DNA from: DASYHS01 sp035998295
Lineage (GTDB): Bacteria; Pseudomonadota; Alphaproteobacteria; Azospirillales; Azospirillaceae
Length of the DNA: 10,399 nt
Direction: 5' to 3'
NCBI RefSeq assembly: GCF_035998295.1
Contig: NZ_DASYHS010000222.1
Location: 1-10,399 of the forward strand
Below, piece after piece: positions 1 to 5,693 of this stretch; the stretch's first letter is position 1; each line of letters opens with the position of its first letter. Below the pieces are notes generated by a model, which did no database searches, was not told the DNA's origin, and saw only the letters and a list, made by a program, of their open reading frames with translations. The position numbers and the translations under genes were made by a program.

Positions 1-272
1 ACGTTGTCCATCGCGAGCGATTTCTCGACGACGAAGCCGGTGACGTACTCCTTGCCGGCCTGCGGGCCGAGCTGCCACCAGACCCAGCCGCCGAAGATCA
101 GGCCGAGCGCGATGTAGAAGGCGGAAAGCAGCAGGCTTTCCTTGACCTCGATCTCGCGCTGCTTGCGGTGCAGGACGCCGAGGTCGAGCGCCAGCAGCGC
201 CACGACGACGCCGAGGAACGACAGCCACATCCAGACCGGCTTCGTCAGCCAGTCGTAGAACAGGAAATCCAT
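1..272 (-). CDS. terC: TerC/Alx-family integral membrane protein, N-terminal part (gene runs off the left edge)
   Basis: The first 90 residues are visible, starting MDFLFYDWLTKPVW. Two hydrophobic segments (about residues 12-31 and 46-66) are separated by a basic/acidic stretch with HRKQREIEVKE. They are followed by YVTGFVVEKSLAMDNV, which matches the TerC/Alx signature (TGYxxEKSLAxDN in family members) including the conserved Asp-Asn. Family knowledge: TerC/Alx proteins are multi-pass inner-membrane proteins, and several are implicated in manganese export or in the alkaline-pH response. Metal specificity cannot be read from this fragment. The start follows a GGGG run (280-283) that can act as a weak ribosome-binding site and can also pair with the leader element at 355-371, so translation may be controlled by leader folding. 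The family call is secure; the symbol is used loosely because the C-terminal two-thirds is outside the window. Confidence 0.9.
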   Translation of the reverse strand, partial: MDFLFYDWLTKPVWMWLSFLGVVVALLALDLGVLHRKQREIEVKESLLLSAFYIALGLIFGGWVWWQLGPQAGKEYVTGFVVEKSLAMDN

Positions 273-275
273 GCG

Positions 276-371
276 CGGGCCCCATTCACTTCCAAAGGCG
301 CCGCGTCCGCGCCGTTGTCGAGAAGTGATCCGACATCGCAGTGCCGCCGCAACTGCCAGAGGGGCCCGGAT
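276..371 (-). ncRNA. Structured leader of terC, shared with the ybhL/BI-1 leader
   Basis: Read on the minus strand, the leader has: a conserved block ATCCGGGCCCCTCTGGC (371-355); 15 variable bases; a second block GCGATGTCGGAT (339-328); a hairpin closed by CACTTC (327-322) and GAAGTG (292-287), with an inner GGCGC/GCGCC stem; and GGGGCCCG (283-276), ending 3 nt before the terC ATG. The last segment is an exact complement of CGGGCCCC (368-361), giving an 8-bp pairing that would cover the G-rich ribosome-binding region. Both conserved blocks recur at identical spacing upstream of the BI-1 gene (5541-5584). From memory, a ybhL leader motif has been described in alphaproteobacteria and a terC motif in Pseudomonadota. 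Whether this is one of them needs a covariance-model search. Confidence 0.72.
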
Positions 372-378
372 CGCAAAG

Positions 379-407
379 AGGATGGTGTCGGGCCCGCGGC
401 CCTTCAA
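379..407 (-). promoter_or_regulatory. Candidate promoter of terC
   Basis: On the minus strand TTGAAG (407-402) is followed after 17 bp by CATCCT (384-379). This would start transcription near 372, almost exactly at the first base of the conserved leader block. The -10 box is weak (3 of 6). Support comes mainly from the similar arrangement upstream of the BI-1 leader. Confidence 0.35.
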
Positions 408-661
408 GGCTGCCGGCACCACTTTCGCCGCGTCCCGTGACGGACGGCCGGTGACGGACGACAGCAGGAAGCGGGAAGCGCCGGGACCCGGGCACAGGGC
501 AACGGATGACGTTTCGGACCAATGTTTCGATCGCCGCTCGGCGCGCCGAGGCGGAAATAAGTCTCGTCATCCGGCATCAGGCGCTTTGACGCGACGATCT
601 CCTCCTCGACGACAGACCGCGAGGCTCTCACTTCCTCGATGTGCGTGACGGAGAAGAGGGC
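408..661. other. Intergenic stretch between the terC promoter region and the small membrane-protein gene
   Basis: No convincing coding sequence is seen here on either strand. Open frames exist but have arginine/proline-rich compositions typical of out-of-frame GC-rich DNA. A TTGACG at about 587-592 could be part of a promoter for the plus-strand genes that follow, but no good -10 box accompanies it. No RNA gene was recognised. Confidence 0.4.
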
Positions 662-703
662 ATGCTGTTCTACGCCCGGGAAAAAGCGAAACGAGGATCG
701 AAC

Positions 704-790
704 ATGCTGAAGTTTCTCGGCGGAACGATCGGCGTGATCTTCCTGATCGGCTTGCTGGTCGTGATCGGCATTCTGGCCTTGATCTTCTGA
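704..790 (+). CDS. Very small single-pass membrane protein (28 residues)
   Basis: This codes for MLKFLGGTIGVIFLIGLL followed by VVIGILALIF and a TGA stop. It is one continuous hydrophobic helix of about 22 residues with a single Lys near the N terminus. The start at 704 is favoured because ACGAGG (691-696) lies 7 nt upstream. An in-frame ATG at 662 would add MLFYAREKAKRGSN and also has GGAG about 8 nt upstream, so a 42-residue form is possible. The next gene begins 52 bp downstream on the same strand, so the two may be co-transcribed. Similar-looking 25-35 residue membrane peptides are common but poorly annotated. I assign no function. Coding status rests on the clean hydrophobic pattern, a plausible ribosome-binding site and the position in front of a same-strand gene. 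Confidence 0.6.
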   Translation: MLKFLGGTIGVIFLIGLLVVIGILALIF

Positions 791-842
791 GGATCGGGAT
801 GGGAGGCGAGCACGATCGACAGAACTGATCCGGACAGGTCCC

Positions 843-1913
843 ATGAACGCGTTCCTCCGTGGCATTTTCCCCTTCATCGGCGCAATCCTCGTCGTCGCGT
901 CGTTTCTCCCCCTGACCGAGACGAATATCTGGTGGGTGCGGGTGCTCGATTTCCCCCGCCTGCAATTCATGATCGCGCTGGCGGTGGTCGGAGCGCTCAT
1001 CTTCCTGTTTGCCCGTCCCCGGCGCATCGGCGGCTGGCTCGTGCTGGCAGGCATGGTGGCGGCCGTGGGCTGTCACGTTTACAAGCTCCACCCCTACTGG
1101 GAGTGGGTCGAGCCTCGAGCCGTCGCCGTTTCCCGGTGCGCCGACGGTTCGCGCCTGCGGGTGCTGGTGGCCAACGTCCAGAAAGGCAACCGCCAGGACG
1201 AGCGTTTGCTGGCCCTGGTCGAGGAAACCGACCCGGACGTATTCCTGGCCATGGAAACGGACGAATGGTGGAACGAACGGCTTGCGCCCTTGCGCAACGA
1301 CTTCGCGCATCAGGTGCAGCACGTCGGCAGCGGCTATTTCGGCATGCATCTGTTCTCGAAATACGAACTTGTCGATCCGGAAATCCGCTTTCTGGCCGAG
1401 CAGGATGTCCCGTCGATCTTCACCGACATCCGCCTGCCGGATGGGCAGATGGTGGAGTTCCTGGGCATCCATCCACGTCCACCACGCGCGCTTCAGCCCT
1501 CGACGGGGCGTGACGCCCAGATCCTCGCCGCCGCCCTTGAAGCACGGGCCAGCGCCGAGCCGTCGATCCTGGCAGGCGATCTCAACGCCGTGCCCTGGGA
1601 ACGCGTGGTCCGCCGGGCCATGCGGATCGGCCGCCTGCTCGACCCGCGCGTCGGGCGCGGCTACATCCCGACCTACGATGCCCAGCAGTTGCTGCTGTCC
1701 TGGCCGCTCGATCAGGTCCTGTACGAGGACGCGATCGGGCTGACCGCTCTGGAGCGGCTGCCCGAATTCGGCTCCGATCATTACCCCTATCTGGCCGATT
1801 TGTGCCATGCCCCGGTTCTGGCCGAACGGCAGCACGCCCCCGAGATGGAGGAAGGGGATCTGGCCGAAGCCCAGACGTCGATCGAATCGGCCATCCAGGA
1901 CGCCAGGGGCTAG
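843..1913 (+). CDS. Membrane-anchored endonuclease/exonuclease/phosphatase-family protein
   Basis: A 356-residue protein. Residues 1-80 hold three hydrophobic helices (about 5-22, 40-58 and 61-79). A soluble domain follows with the marks of the metal-dependent EEP fold: VLVANVQKGNR (Asn near residue 105), the acidic METDEW (about 137-142), the histidine in GIHPRPP (about 211), GDLNAVPW (about 247-254) and GSDHYPY (about 312-318), the last carrying the Asp-His catalytic pair. Family members are Mg2+-dependent phosphodiesterases or phosphatases acting on nucleic acids, phosphoinositides or sphingolipids. The substrate here cannot be inferred, but membrane anchoring is more typical of lipid or cell-surface substrates. 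ATG at 843 is preceded by GGACAGG. It follows the 28-residue membrane-protein gene by 52 bp, and a GC-rich hairpin begins 4 bases after the stop. Confidence 0.88.
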   Translation: MNAFLRGIFPFIGAILVVASFLPLTETNIWWVRVLDFPRLQFMIALAVVGALIFLFARPRRIGGWLVLAGMVAAVGCHVYKLHPYWEWVEPRAVAVSRCADGSRLRVLVANVQKGNRQDERLLALVEETDPDVFLAMETDEWWNERLAPLRNDFAHQVQHVGSGYFGMHLFSKYELVDPEIRFLAEQDVPSIFTDIRLPDGQMVEFLGIHPRPPRALQPSTGRDAQILAAALEARASAEPSILAGDLNAVPWERVVRRAMRIGRLLDPRVGRGYIPTYDAQQLLLSWPLDQVLYEDAIGLTALERLPEFGSDHYPYLADLCHAPVLAERQHAPEMEEGDLAEAQTSIESAIQDARG

Positions 1914-1916
1914 GTT

Positions 1917-1934
1917 GGGCCGGCTTGTCGGCCC
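1917..1934 (+). terminator. Hairpin just after the EEP gene
   Basis: GGGCCG (1917-1922) and CGGCCC (1929-1934) form a 6-bp stem with loop GCTTGT, starting 4 bases after the stop codon. There is no T run, so it is at best a weak or factor-assisted terminator. Confidence 0.3.
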
Positions 1935-1964
1935 GTGGGGACGAGTAAAGGTCCGCGCCCTGGA

Positions 1965-2093
1965 GCGGGTTTCGGCTTCGGCGAGAGGGATGTTCCCGAT
2001 CGGCTCGAGCAGCCTGCGGTGACTGAACCGGACCACCCATCCCAGGGTGGCGAACTCGACGGTCTCCCCCAGGTGGGCGTGATCTTTCCACGC
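1965..2093 (-). pseudogene. Relic of an IS3-family transposase (C-terminal end of OrfB)
   Basis: The minus strand reads AWKDHAHLGETVEFATLGWV and then VRFSHRRLLEPIGNIPLAEAE. This closely follows the C-terminal region of IS3-group OrfB integrases, where VEFATLEWVDWFNNRRLLEPIGNIPPAEAE is typical. Only about 43 residues are left. The catalytic DDE core is absent, and the sequence after AEAETR no longer resembles the usual RYY end. There is no start codon in context and no recognisable terminal inverted repeat or target duplication. It is an old, heavily eroded insertion lying between two plus-strand genes. Confidence 0.85.
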
Positions 2094-2260
2094 GAGCGGG
2101 GTTGAACCGGCGGCGGCCCGCGACGACAACGTCCTCGCCGACGCGAACGGTACGAGGACGATGAGGACTGGCTTTTTTTGAGCCGGTCGCCGTCTCGCGC
2201 GTAGCTGGAACGTCGCACCGGAACGGGCGCGGGTTTCCCATGTCGTTCAGAGGTGCCTCC

Positions 2261-2743
2261 ATGCCCAGCACGTCCCTTCCGGCCATCGCGATTCTCCTTC
2301 TGGGACTTGTTCCGGGACTTGCCGCACCCGCCGTGGCCCAAGTCGACTATGAGGACCTGAACCCGGAGCCCGATGCCTACGCGCCGCCCGTGCCGATCCC
2401 CGAAGGGCTCGCCGACGACCCCGCCGTGCGTGATCGTCCGGATGTTCCTCCCAACGTCTACCGGGCCTTCATCGGCAGGCCGGTGCTGACCGAGGACGGG
2501 CGGACGGTTGGCATTGTGGCGAACTTCGTGTTCGACACGGCTCGGGATGAGGTAACGGCGATGCTCGTCGCGCTGGGCGAGGAGGGCCGCCTCGTCGCCC
2601 TGCCCTGGGAGGCGGTCGGCGTCGACACCCGGAACAACGTCCTAGTTGCCGACCTGACGCTTTCGGAACTCGCGGAACTGCCTGCGTTCGATCCGGAGAC
2701 CCTTGCCTCGCCCGGATACGAAGCCCTGGACGATCCGTCCTAG
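2261..2743 (+). CDS. Exported PRC-barrel domain protein
   Basis: A 160-residue protein with a signal peptide (hydrophobic core about residues 8-22, likely cleavage AVA-Q after residue 26). A proline/acid-rich linker follows, then a PRC-barrel domain from about 65 to 145. The domain shows FIGRPVLTEDGRTVGIV, FVFDTARDEVTAMLVAL, RLVALPWEAVGVD and the closing LTLSELAELPAF typical of the fold. PRC-barrels are small beta domains that act in RNA binding, photosynthetic reaction centres or as periplasmic/stress proteins. An exported single-domain form probably acts in the periplasm, with unknown partner. ATG at 2261 is chosen because AGAGGTG lies 5 nt upstream and the signal peptide then starts cleanly. 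An in-frame ATG at 2240 has no good ribosome-binding site and would add seven residues. Confidence 0.88.
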   Translation: MPSTSLPAIAILLLGLVPGLAAPAVAQVDYEDLNPEPDAYAPPVPIPEGLADDPAVRDRPDVPPNVYRAFIGRPVLTEDGRTVGIVANFVFDTARDEVTAMLVALGEEGRLVALPWEAVGVDTRNNVLVADLTLSELAELPAFDPETLASPGYEALDDPS

Positions 2744-2887
2744 GGGTCGGGCGACCAGAACGGTCGCGCGAGCCGTCGGCATGATCACGGCCGCCGCGGA
2801 TCACCGGCAGAGCAATTCCGAGCGCTTGCAGGCACTGGAGCGGCGGGCGACAATCCGGTTTCCAGCGGAACAGCGTTGGTGGACCGA

Positions 2888-3226
2888 ATGGATCCTCTGG
2901 CCCCGTTCATAGAACACCTGGGTGCCTTCGCCGGATTCGTTTCCAGCCCGGTCTCGATCATCCTCGTCGGCCTGCTCGCGCTCGGATGCCGGGACCACCG
3001 GCTCTGTGCCGCAGGGGCCGCGGCCACCGGAGGCTTTCTGGCATTGGTCGACCAGTTGGCCGGGGCGTCGTCGGTCGGACTTGCGGCGGCCTGCCTGCTC
3101 GGGGCTTCGGCCGCGCTCGTGCAGGCCTGGGCGCTCCGGCCGGTCCGCAGGGTCGGGGCATGGCTGCGCAGCCCGGCCCGGCGCGCGCGCCGGCATCCCA
3201 CCGGAACCGATGCAAGCGCGCCGTGA
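2888..3226 (+). CDS. Small hypothetical membrane protein
   Basis: This encodes about 112 residues starting MDPLAPFIEHLGAFAGF. There are three plausible hydrophobic segments (about residues 16-34, 40-57 and 63-83), then a tail very rich in Arg and Ala (LRPVRRVGAWLRS onward), as expected for a cytoplasmic anchor by the positive-inside rule. GGTGGA lies 5 nt before the ATG at 2888. In-frame TTG and GTG codons at 2876 and 2879 are alternative starts. I recognise no family. Support comes from the hydrophobic pattern and the fit between two same-strand genes. The opposite strand is also open here but reads as Arg/Pro-rich non-protein-like sequence. Confidence 0.5.
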   Translation: MDPLAPFIEHLGAFAGFVSSPVSIILVGLLALGCRDHRLCAAGAAATGGFLALVDQLAGASSVGLAAACLLGASAALVQAWALRPVRRVGAWLRSPARRARRHPTGTDASAP

Positions 3227-3415
3227 AGCGAACGGCCTGCAGGTTTGCGCCACTGCCGCGCCTGCCGGCGCCGCCGTCACCCGGACGCACGCCGGGGTAT
3301 CGGGGACGGGCGGCCCTTTCAGCGGGAGGTGCGGGCACCGGGGCATGTCCCTTAGTGCGCCGGTAAGGAATGCCGGACAAGAATGCCGCTGCTCCGGCCG
3401 GGGATGGCACTTGCG

Positions 3416-4561
3416 ATGAAGACCGATACTCTCGACGCTTCCGAGAACCCCTTGGGTCTGGGCGAACGCTTCAGGATGCTGAACTGGGGGTTCGTCGCCG
3501 TCGTCGCCGCGATCGGCGGCACCGGCGTCGCGCTGCTCTACTCGGCGGGAGGCATGGCCTGGGAGCCCTGGGCCGGCCGCCACCTCTCGCGCTTCGGCAC
3601 CATCTTCGTCCTGATGATCGCGGTCGCCCTGATCGACGTGCGCGTGTGGCTCCGGATCGCGTACTGGGCCTACGCCGCCATGCTCGTCCTGCTGGTCGTC
3701 GTGGAGGTGATGGGCCATGTCGGGATGGGGGCTCAGCGATGGATCTCGGTCGGCGGCCTGGTCGTCCAGCCGTCGGAGCTGATGAAGATCGCGCTGGTGC
3801 TGGCCCTCGCCCGCTACTTCCACGCGCTCACCTACGAGCAGACGGGCAAGGTCCTCTCCCTGGTGCCGCCGATCCTGCTGGTGGCCGCGCCCGTCGGCCT
3901 CGTGCTGATGCAGCCGAACCTGGGGACGGCGCTGCTCCTGATCCTGGGCAGCGGCGCCCTGTTCTGGGTGGCCGGGGTCCGGATGTGGACGTTCGCGGTC
4001 GCCGGCGTGGCCGGCGCCGGGGCCGCCGTGGTCGGCTGGCAGTTCCTGCACGATTACCAGAAGCGCCGGGTCTACACCTTCCTCGACCCGGAGACCGATC
4101 CCCTGGGCGCCGGCTACAACATCGCCCAGTCGAAGATCGCGCTGGGCGCGGGCGGCCTGCTTGGCAAAGGGTTCGGCAACGGCAGCCAGTCCCAGCTGTC
4201 CTTCCTTCCGGAAAAGCACACCGACTTCATCTTCGTCGTGCTCGCCGAGGAGTTCGGCTTCGCCGGCAGCATGCTCCTGTTCACCCTGTACCTCGTCCTG
4301 ATAGGCTATGGCTATCTGATCGGCCTCACGGCGCGCAATCACTTCGGACGGCTGGTGGCGCTCGGGCTGACGACCACCTTCTTCCTCTATTTCCTGGTCA
4401 ACGTCGCGATGGTCTCCGGCCTGATGCCGGTGGTCGGGATTCCGCTGCCGCCGGTCTCCTACGGCGGAACGGCGATGCTGACCTTCCTGGCGGGGTGCGG
4501 CGTCCTCCTGAGCATTTCCATCCACCGCAACGTCCGCATCGGCCGGCACGGGACGGCCTGA
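3416..4561 (+). CDS. rodA: RodA, peptidoglycan glycosyltransferase of the elongasome (SEDS family)
   Basis: About 381 residues with ten predicted membrane helices, the normal size and topology for RodA. Diagnostic segments are FRMLNWGF at the first helix, GAQRWISVGGLVVQPSELMK, QPNLGTALLL, YNIAQSKIALGAGGLLGKG, the extracellular loop LPEKHTDFIFVVLAEEFGF containing the essential SEDS Asp (in HTDF), and the C-terminal signature PLPPVSYGGT. RodA polymerises lipid II into glycan strands with its class B PBP partner during lateral wall growth. No mre genes or PBP2 gene lie within the window, so it stands apart from the usual shape-gene cluster here. The start is uncertain: ATG at 3416 has GGGGA 11 nt upstream, while in-frame ATGs at 3383 and 3404 would add 11 or 4 residues. 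A convergent-gene hairpin lies 34 bp downstream. Confidence 0.94.
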   Translation: MKTDTLDASENPLGLGERFRMLNWGFVAVVAAIGGTGVALLYSAGGMAWEPWAGRHLSRFGTIFVLMIAVALIDVRVWLRIAYWAYAAMLVLLVVVEVMGHVGMGAQRWISVGGLVVQPSELMKIALVLALARYFHALTYEQTGKVLSLVPPILLVAAPVGLVLMQPNLGTALLLILGSGALFWVAGVRMWTFAVAGVAGAGAAVVGWQFLHDYQKRRVYTFLDPETDPLGAGYNIAQSKIALGAGGLLGKGFGNGSQSQLSFLPEKHTDFIFVVLAEEFGFAGSMLLFTLYLVLIGYGYLIGLTARNHFGRLVALGLTTTFFLYFLVNVAMVSGLMPVVGIPLPPVSYGGTAMLTFLAGCGVLLSISIHRNVRIGRHGTA

Positions 4562-4594
4562 CGGCTTCCCGGCAGGCGATGGGCCGCGGCCGAA

Positions 4595-4623
4595 GGCCGG
4601 GACGCGCCGCGCGCGTCCCGGCC
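4595..4623. terminator. Bidirectional hairpin between convergent rodA and ybhL
   Basis: GGCCGGGACGCGC (4595-4607) and its perfect complement GCGCGTCCCGGCC (4611-4623) form a 13-bp all-paired stem with a CGC loop. It sits exactly between the two convergent stop codons. No T run follows on either strand, so termination would rely on stem strength or additional factors. Confidence 0.5.
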
Positions 4624-4631
4624 GGCCCGGA

Positions 4632-5354
4632 TCACTCCTCGCGCTGGCCCATCAGGTGGAGCAGCATCTGGAAGAGGTTGACGAAGTTCAGATACAGGCT
4701 GAGCGCGCCCATGACCGCCAGCTTGGTGTTGGTGTCGCTGCCATGGTGCTCGGCGTATTCCTCCTTGATGCGCTGCGTGTCCCAGGCGGTCAGGCCGGTG
4801 AACACGACGACGCCGATCACCGAGATCGCGAACTGCAGCGCGCTCGACCCGACGAAGATGTTGACCAGGCTCGCGATCACGATGCCGATCAGGCCCATCA
4901 TCATGAACGAGCCCATGCGCGACAGGTCGGCCTTGGTCGTGTAGCCCCACAGGCTGGTGCCCGCGAACATGGCGGCGGTGATGAAGAAGACCCGCGCGAT
5001 GCTGGCATCGGTGAACACCAGGAAGATGGACGCCATCGACAGGCCCATCACCGCGCAGAACGCCCAGAACGTCCCCTGCAAGGCGCTGGCCGACATGCGG
5101 TCGAAGCGCCAGGACAGGACGAAGATGAAGGCCAGCGGCGCCAGCATCACCACCCATTTCAAGGGCGTGGTGAAGATCGGCACGTAGAGCGCCGGCGTGC
5201 TCGCGACGAGCAGCGCGACCACGCCCGTCAGGACGAGGCCGAGCGTCATGAAGTTGTACACCCGCAGCATGTGCTGCCGCAGGCCCGCGTCGAAGGCCGC
5301 GCGGTCGATGGTGCGCCCGGCGGCTCCGTACTGGTTCGGATACTGGTTGAACAT
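4632..5354 (-). CDS. ybhL: Bax inhibitor-1 family membrane protein (YbhL/YccA type)
   Basis: A 240-residue protein starting MFNQYPNQYGAAGRTIDRAA, with seven hydrophobic helices. It carries BI-1 family marks: a short soluble N terminus ending LRQHMLRVYNFMTLGLVLTG, MSASALQGTFWAFCAVMGLS, and near the C terminus FTGLTAWDTQRIKEEY, containing the conserved Asp of the helix-6/7 di-aspartate region, and LSLYLNFVNLFQMLL. Family knowledge: bacterial BI-1 proteins such as YetJ act as pH-sensitive calcium leak channels, and E. coli YbhL is an inner-membrane homologue of unclear role. ATG at 5354 has a strong AGGAG 6-7 nt upstream. The frame stays open upstream through the leader, but there is no ribosome-binding site or membrane-protein-like sequence there. 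A leader shared with terC and a promoter lie upstream, so the gene probably forms a single transcription unit. Confidence 0.94.
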   Translation of the reverse strand: MFNQYPNQYGAAGRTIDRAAFDAGLRQHMLRVYNFMTLGLVLTGVVALLVASTPALYVPIFTTPLKWVVMLAPLAFIFVLSWRFDRMSASALQGTFWAFCAVMGLSMASIFLVFTDASIARVFFITAAMFAGTSLWGYTTKADLSRMGSFMMMGLIGIVIASLVNIFVGSSALQFAISVIGVVVFTGLTAWDTQRIKEEYAEHHGSDTNTKLAVMGALSLYLNFVNLFQMLLHLMGQREE

Positions 5355-5422
5355 GGCTTTCTCCTGCCGTGGGGTCACGTCAGCACGATCCGACGGCCGG
5401 CCGGGACACGGCGGCGCCGGGT

Positions 5423-5437
5423 GGTCCCGTCGGGACC
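5423..5437 (-). other. Short GC-rich hairpin in the ybhL leader
   Basis: GGTCCC (5423-5428) and GGGACC (5432-5437) form a 6-bp stem with a 3-base loop, about 70 nt before the ybhL start and downstream of the conserved leader. No T run follows on the minus strand. It could be a pause or attenuation element, or simply a leader structure. Confidence 0.35.
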
Positions 5438-5475
5438 GGGGGCTGAGTTCGGGAGGCTGGGTTCTGGAAGTGGTG

Positions 5476-5584
5476 TCCGGGCGGGAGCATCGGTCCCTCC
5501 AAGTGCGGTCACGCCCGTCGGCGCAAGAGCAGGTGAAGGAATCCGACATCGCGACTACGTCTAAGCCGCCAGAGGGGCCCGGAT
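5476..5584 (-). ncRNA. ybhL leader RNA element, shared with terC
   Basis: On the minus strand: conserved ATCCGGGCCCCTCTGGC (5584-5568), 15 variable bases, conserved GCGATGTCGGAT (5552-5541), then a hairpin closed by TCCTTC (5540-5535) with GAGGGA (5499-5494; one G-U pair) and containing an inner CGCC-GACG-GGCG stem. GCCCGGA (5482-5476) follows and is the exact complement of TCCGGGC (5583-5577). This is the same architecture as the terC leader with different bases in the closing stem. A ybhL leader has been described in alphaproteobacteria as a putative structured regulatory RNA upstream of BI-1 genes; gene identity and position fit, but I am matching from memory. The element starts about 7 nt after the predicted transcription start. 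Confidence 0.78.
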
Positions 5585-5597
5585 TCGTTATCGTACA

Positions 5598-5627
5598 TAG
5601 ATGGGCGCAACGCATCCGCGCTGTCAA
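5598..5627 (-). promoter_or_regulatory. Sigma-70-type promoter of ybhL
   Basis: The minus strand has a perfect -35 box TTGACA (5627-5622) and, 18 bp on, CATCTA (5603-5598) as a weak -10. The predicted start near 5591 places the conserved leader at the very 5' end of the transcript and gives an untranslated region of about 235 nt. TACGAT nearby also resembles a -10 box but is too far from TTGACA. Confidence 0.5.
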
Positions 5628-5672
5628 GGGGCTGGCTGCCAGGGGGCTGGGCTGCCAGGGGGCTGGGCCGCC
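5628..5672. repeat. Short imperfect tandem repeat, about 15 bp x 3
   Basis: Three successive units of the form GGGGCTGGGCTGCCA (the first one base shorter, the last ending GCCGCC) lie between the end of the broken LysR gene and the ybhL -35 box. There are too few copies to infer a function. It could have arisen by slippage and may touch the promoter's upstream region. Confidence 0.6.
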
Positions 5673-5693
5673 GGCGCCCGGCAGCCGGTCCCG

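Larger units (their letters stand above)
1914..2260. other. 347-base gap between the EEP and PRC-barrel genes
   Basis: The gap contains the post-stop hairpin, the IS3 transposase relic (1965-2093, -), an inverted repeat CGTCCTCG/CGAGGACG (2130-2137 and 2153-2160), and a hairpin GACTGGCT/AGCCGGTC (2166-2173 and 2181-2188) whose loop holds the run of seven T. Two GGAAC motifs (2207 and 2219) precede the PRC-barrel gene, but neither has a partner box at the spacing expected for a general-stress sigma factor. Confidence 0.5.

Noticed and set aside
288..339. Leader peptide: ATG in the conserved GCGATGTCGGAT block opens a short frame before terC (MSDHFSTTARTRRLWK) and an in-frame extension before ybhL (MSDSFTCSCADGRD)
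   Set aside because: Neither has a ribosome-binding site, the peptides diverge after five residues, and the base-paired stems explain the constraint better. It stays possible as a minor alternative.
273..420. yybP-ykoY manganese riboswitch in front of terC
   Set aside because: This riboswitch often precedes terC/alx-type genes, but I could not find its characteristic GGGGAGTA-like core in the upstream region. The shared ybhL-like leader explains the conserved sequence instead.
567..2129. Long minus-strand open frame of about 520 codons
   Set aside because: It lies opposite the EEP gene, which has clear catalytic motifs. The frame is His/Gln/Arg-rich and non-protein-like apart from the IS3 relic at its 5' end.
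2166..2188. Rho-independent terminator suggested by seven T at 2173-2179
   Set aside because: The T run sits inside the loop of a GACTGGCT/AGCCGGTC hairpin, and the other inverted repeat (2130-2160) ends 12 bases before it, so the geometry does not fit.
2240..2260. Upstream ATG for the PRC-barrel gene
   Set aside because: No ribosome-binding site precedes it, whereas AGAGGTG is well placed for the ATG at 2261.
2801..4549. Long minus-strand open frame of about 580 codons opposite rodA
   Set aside because: Composition dominated by His, Gln, Asp, Glu and Arg, the mirror image of hydrophobic rodA codons in GC-rich DNA.
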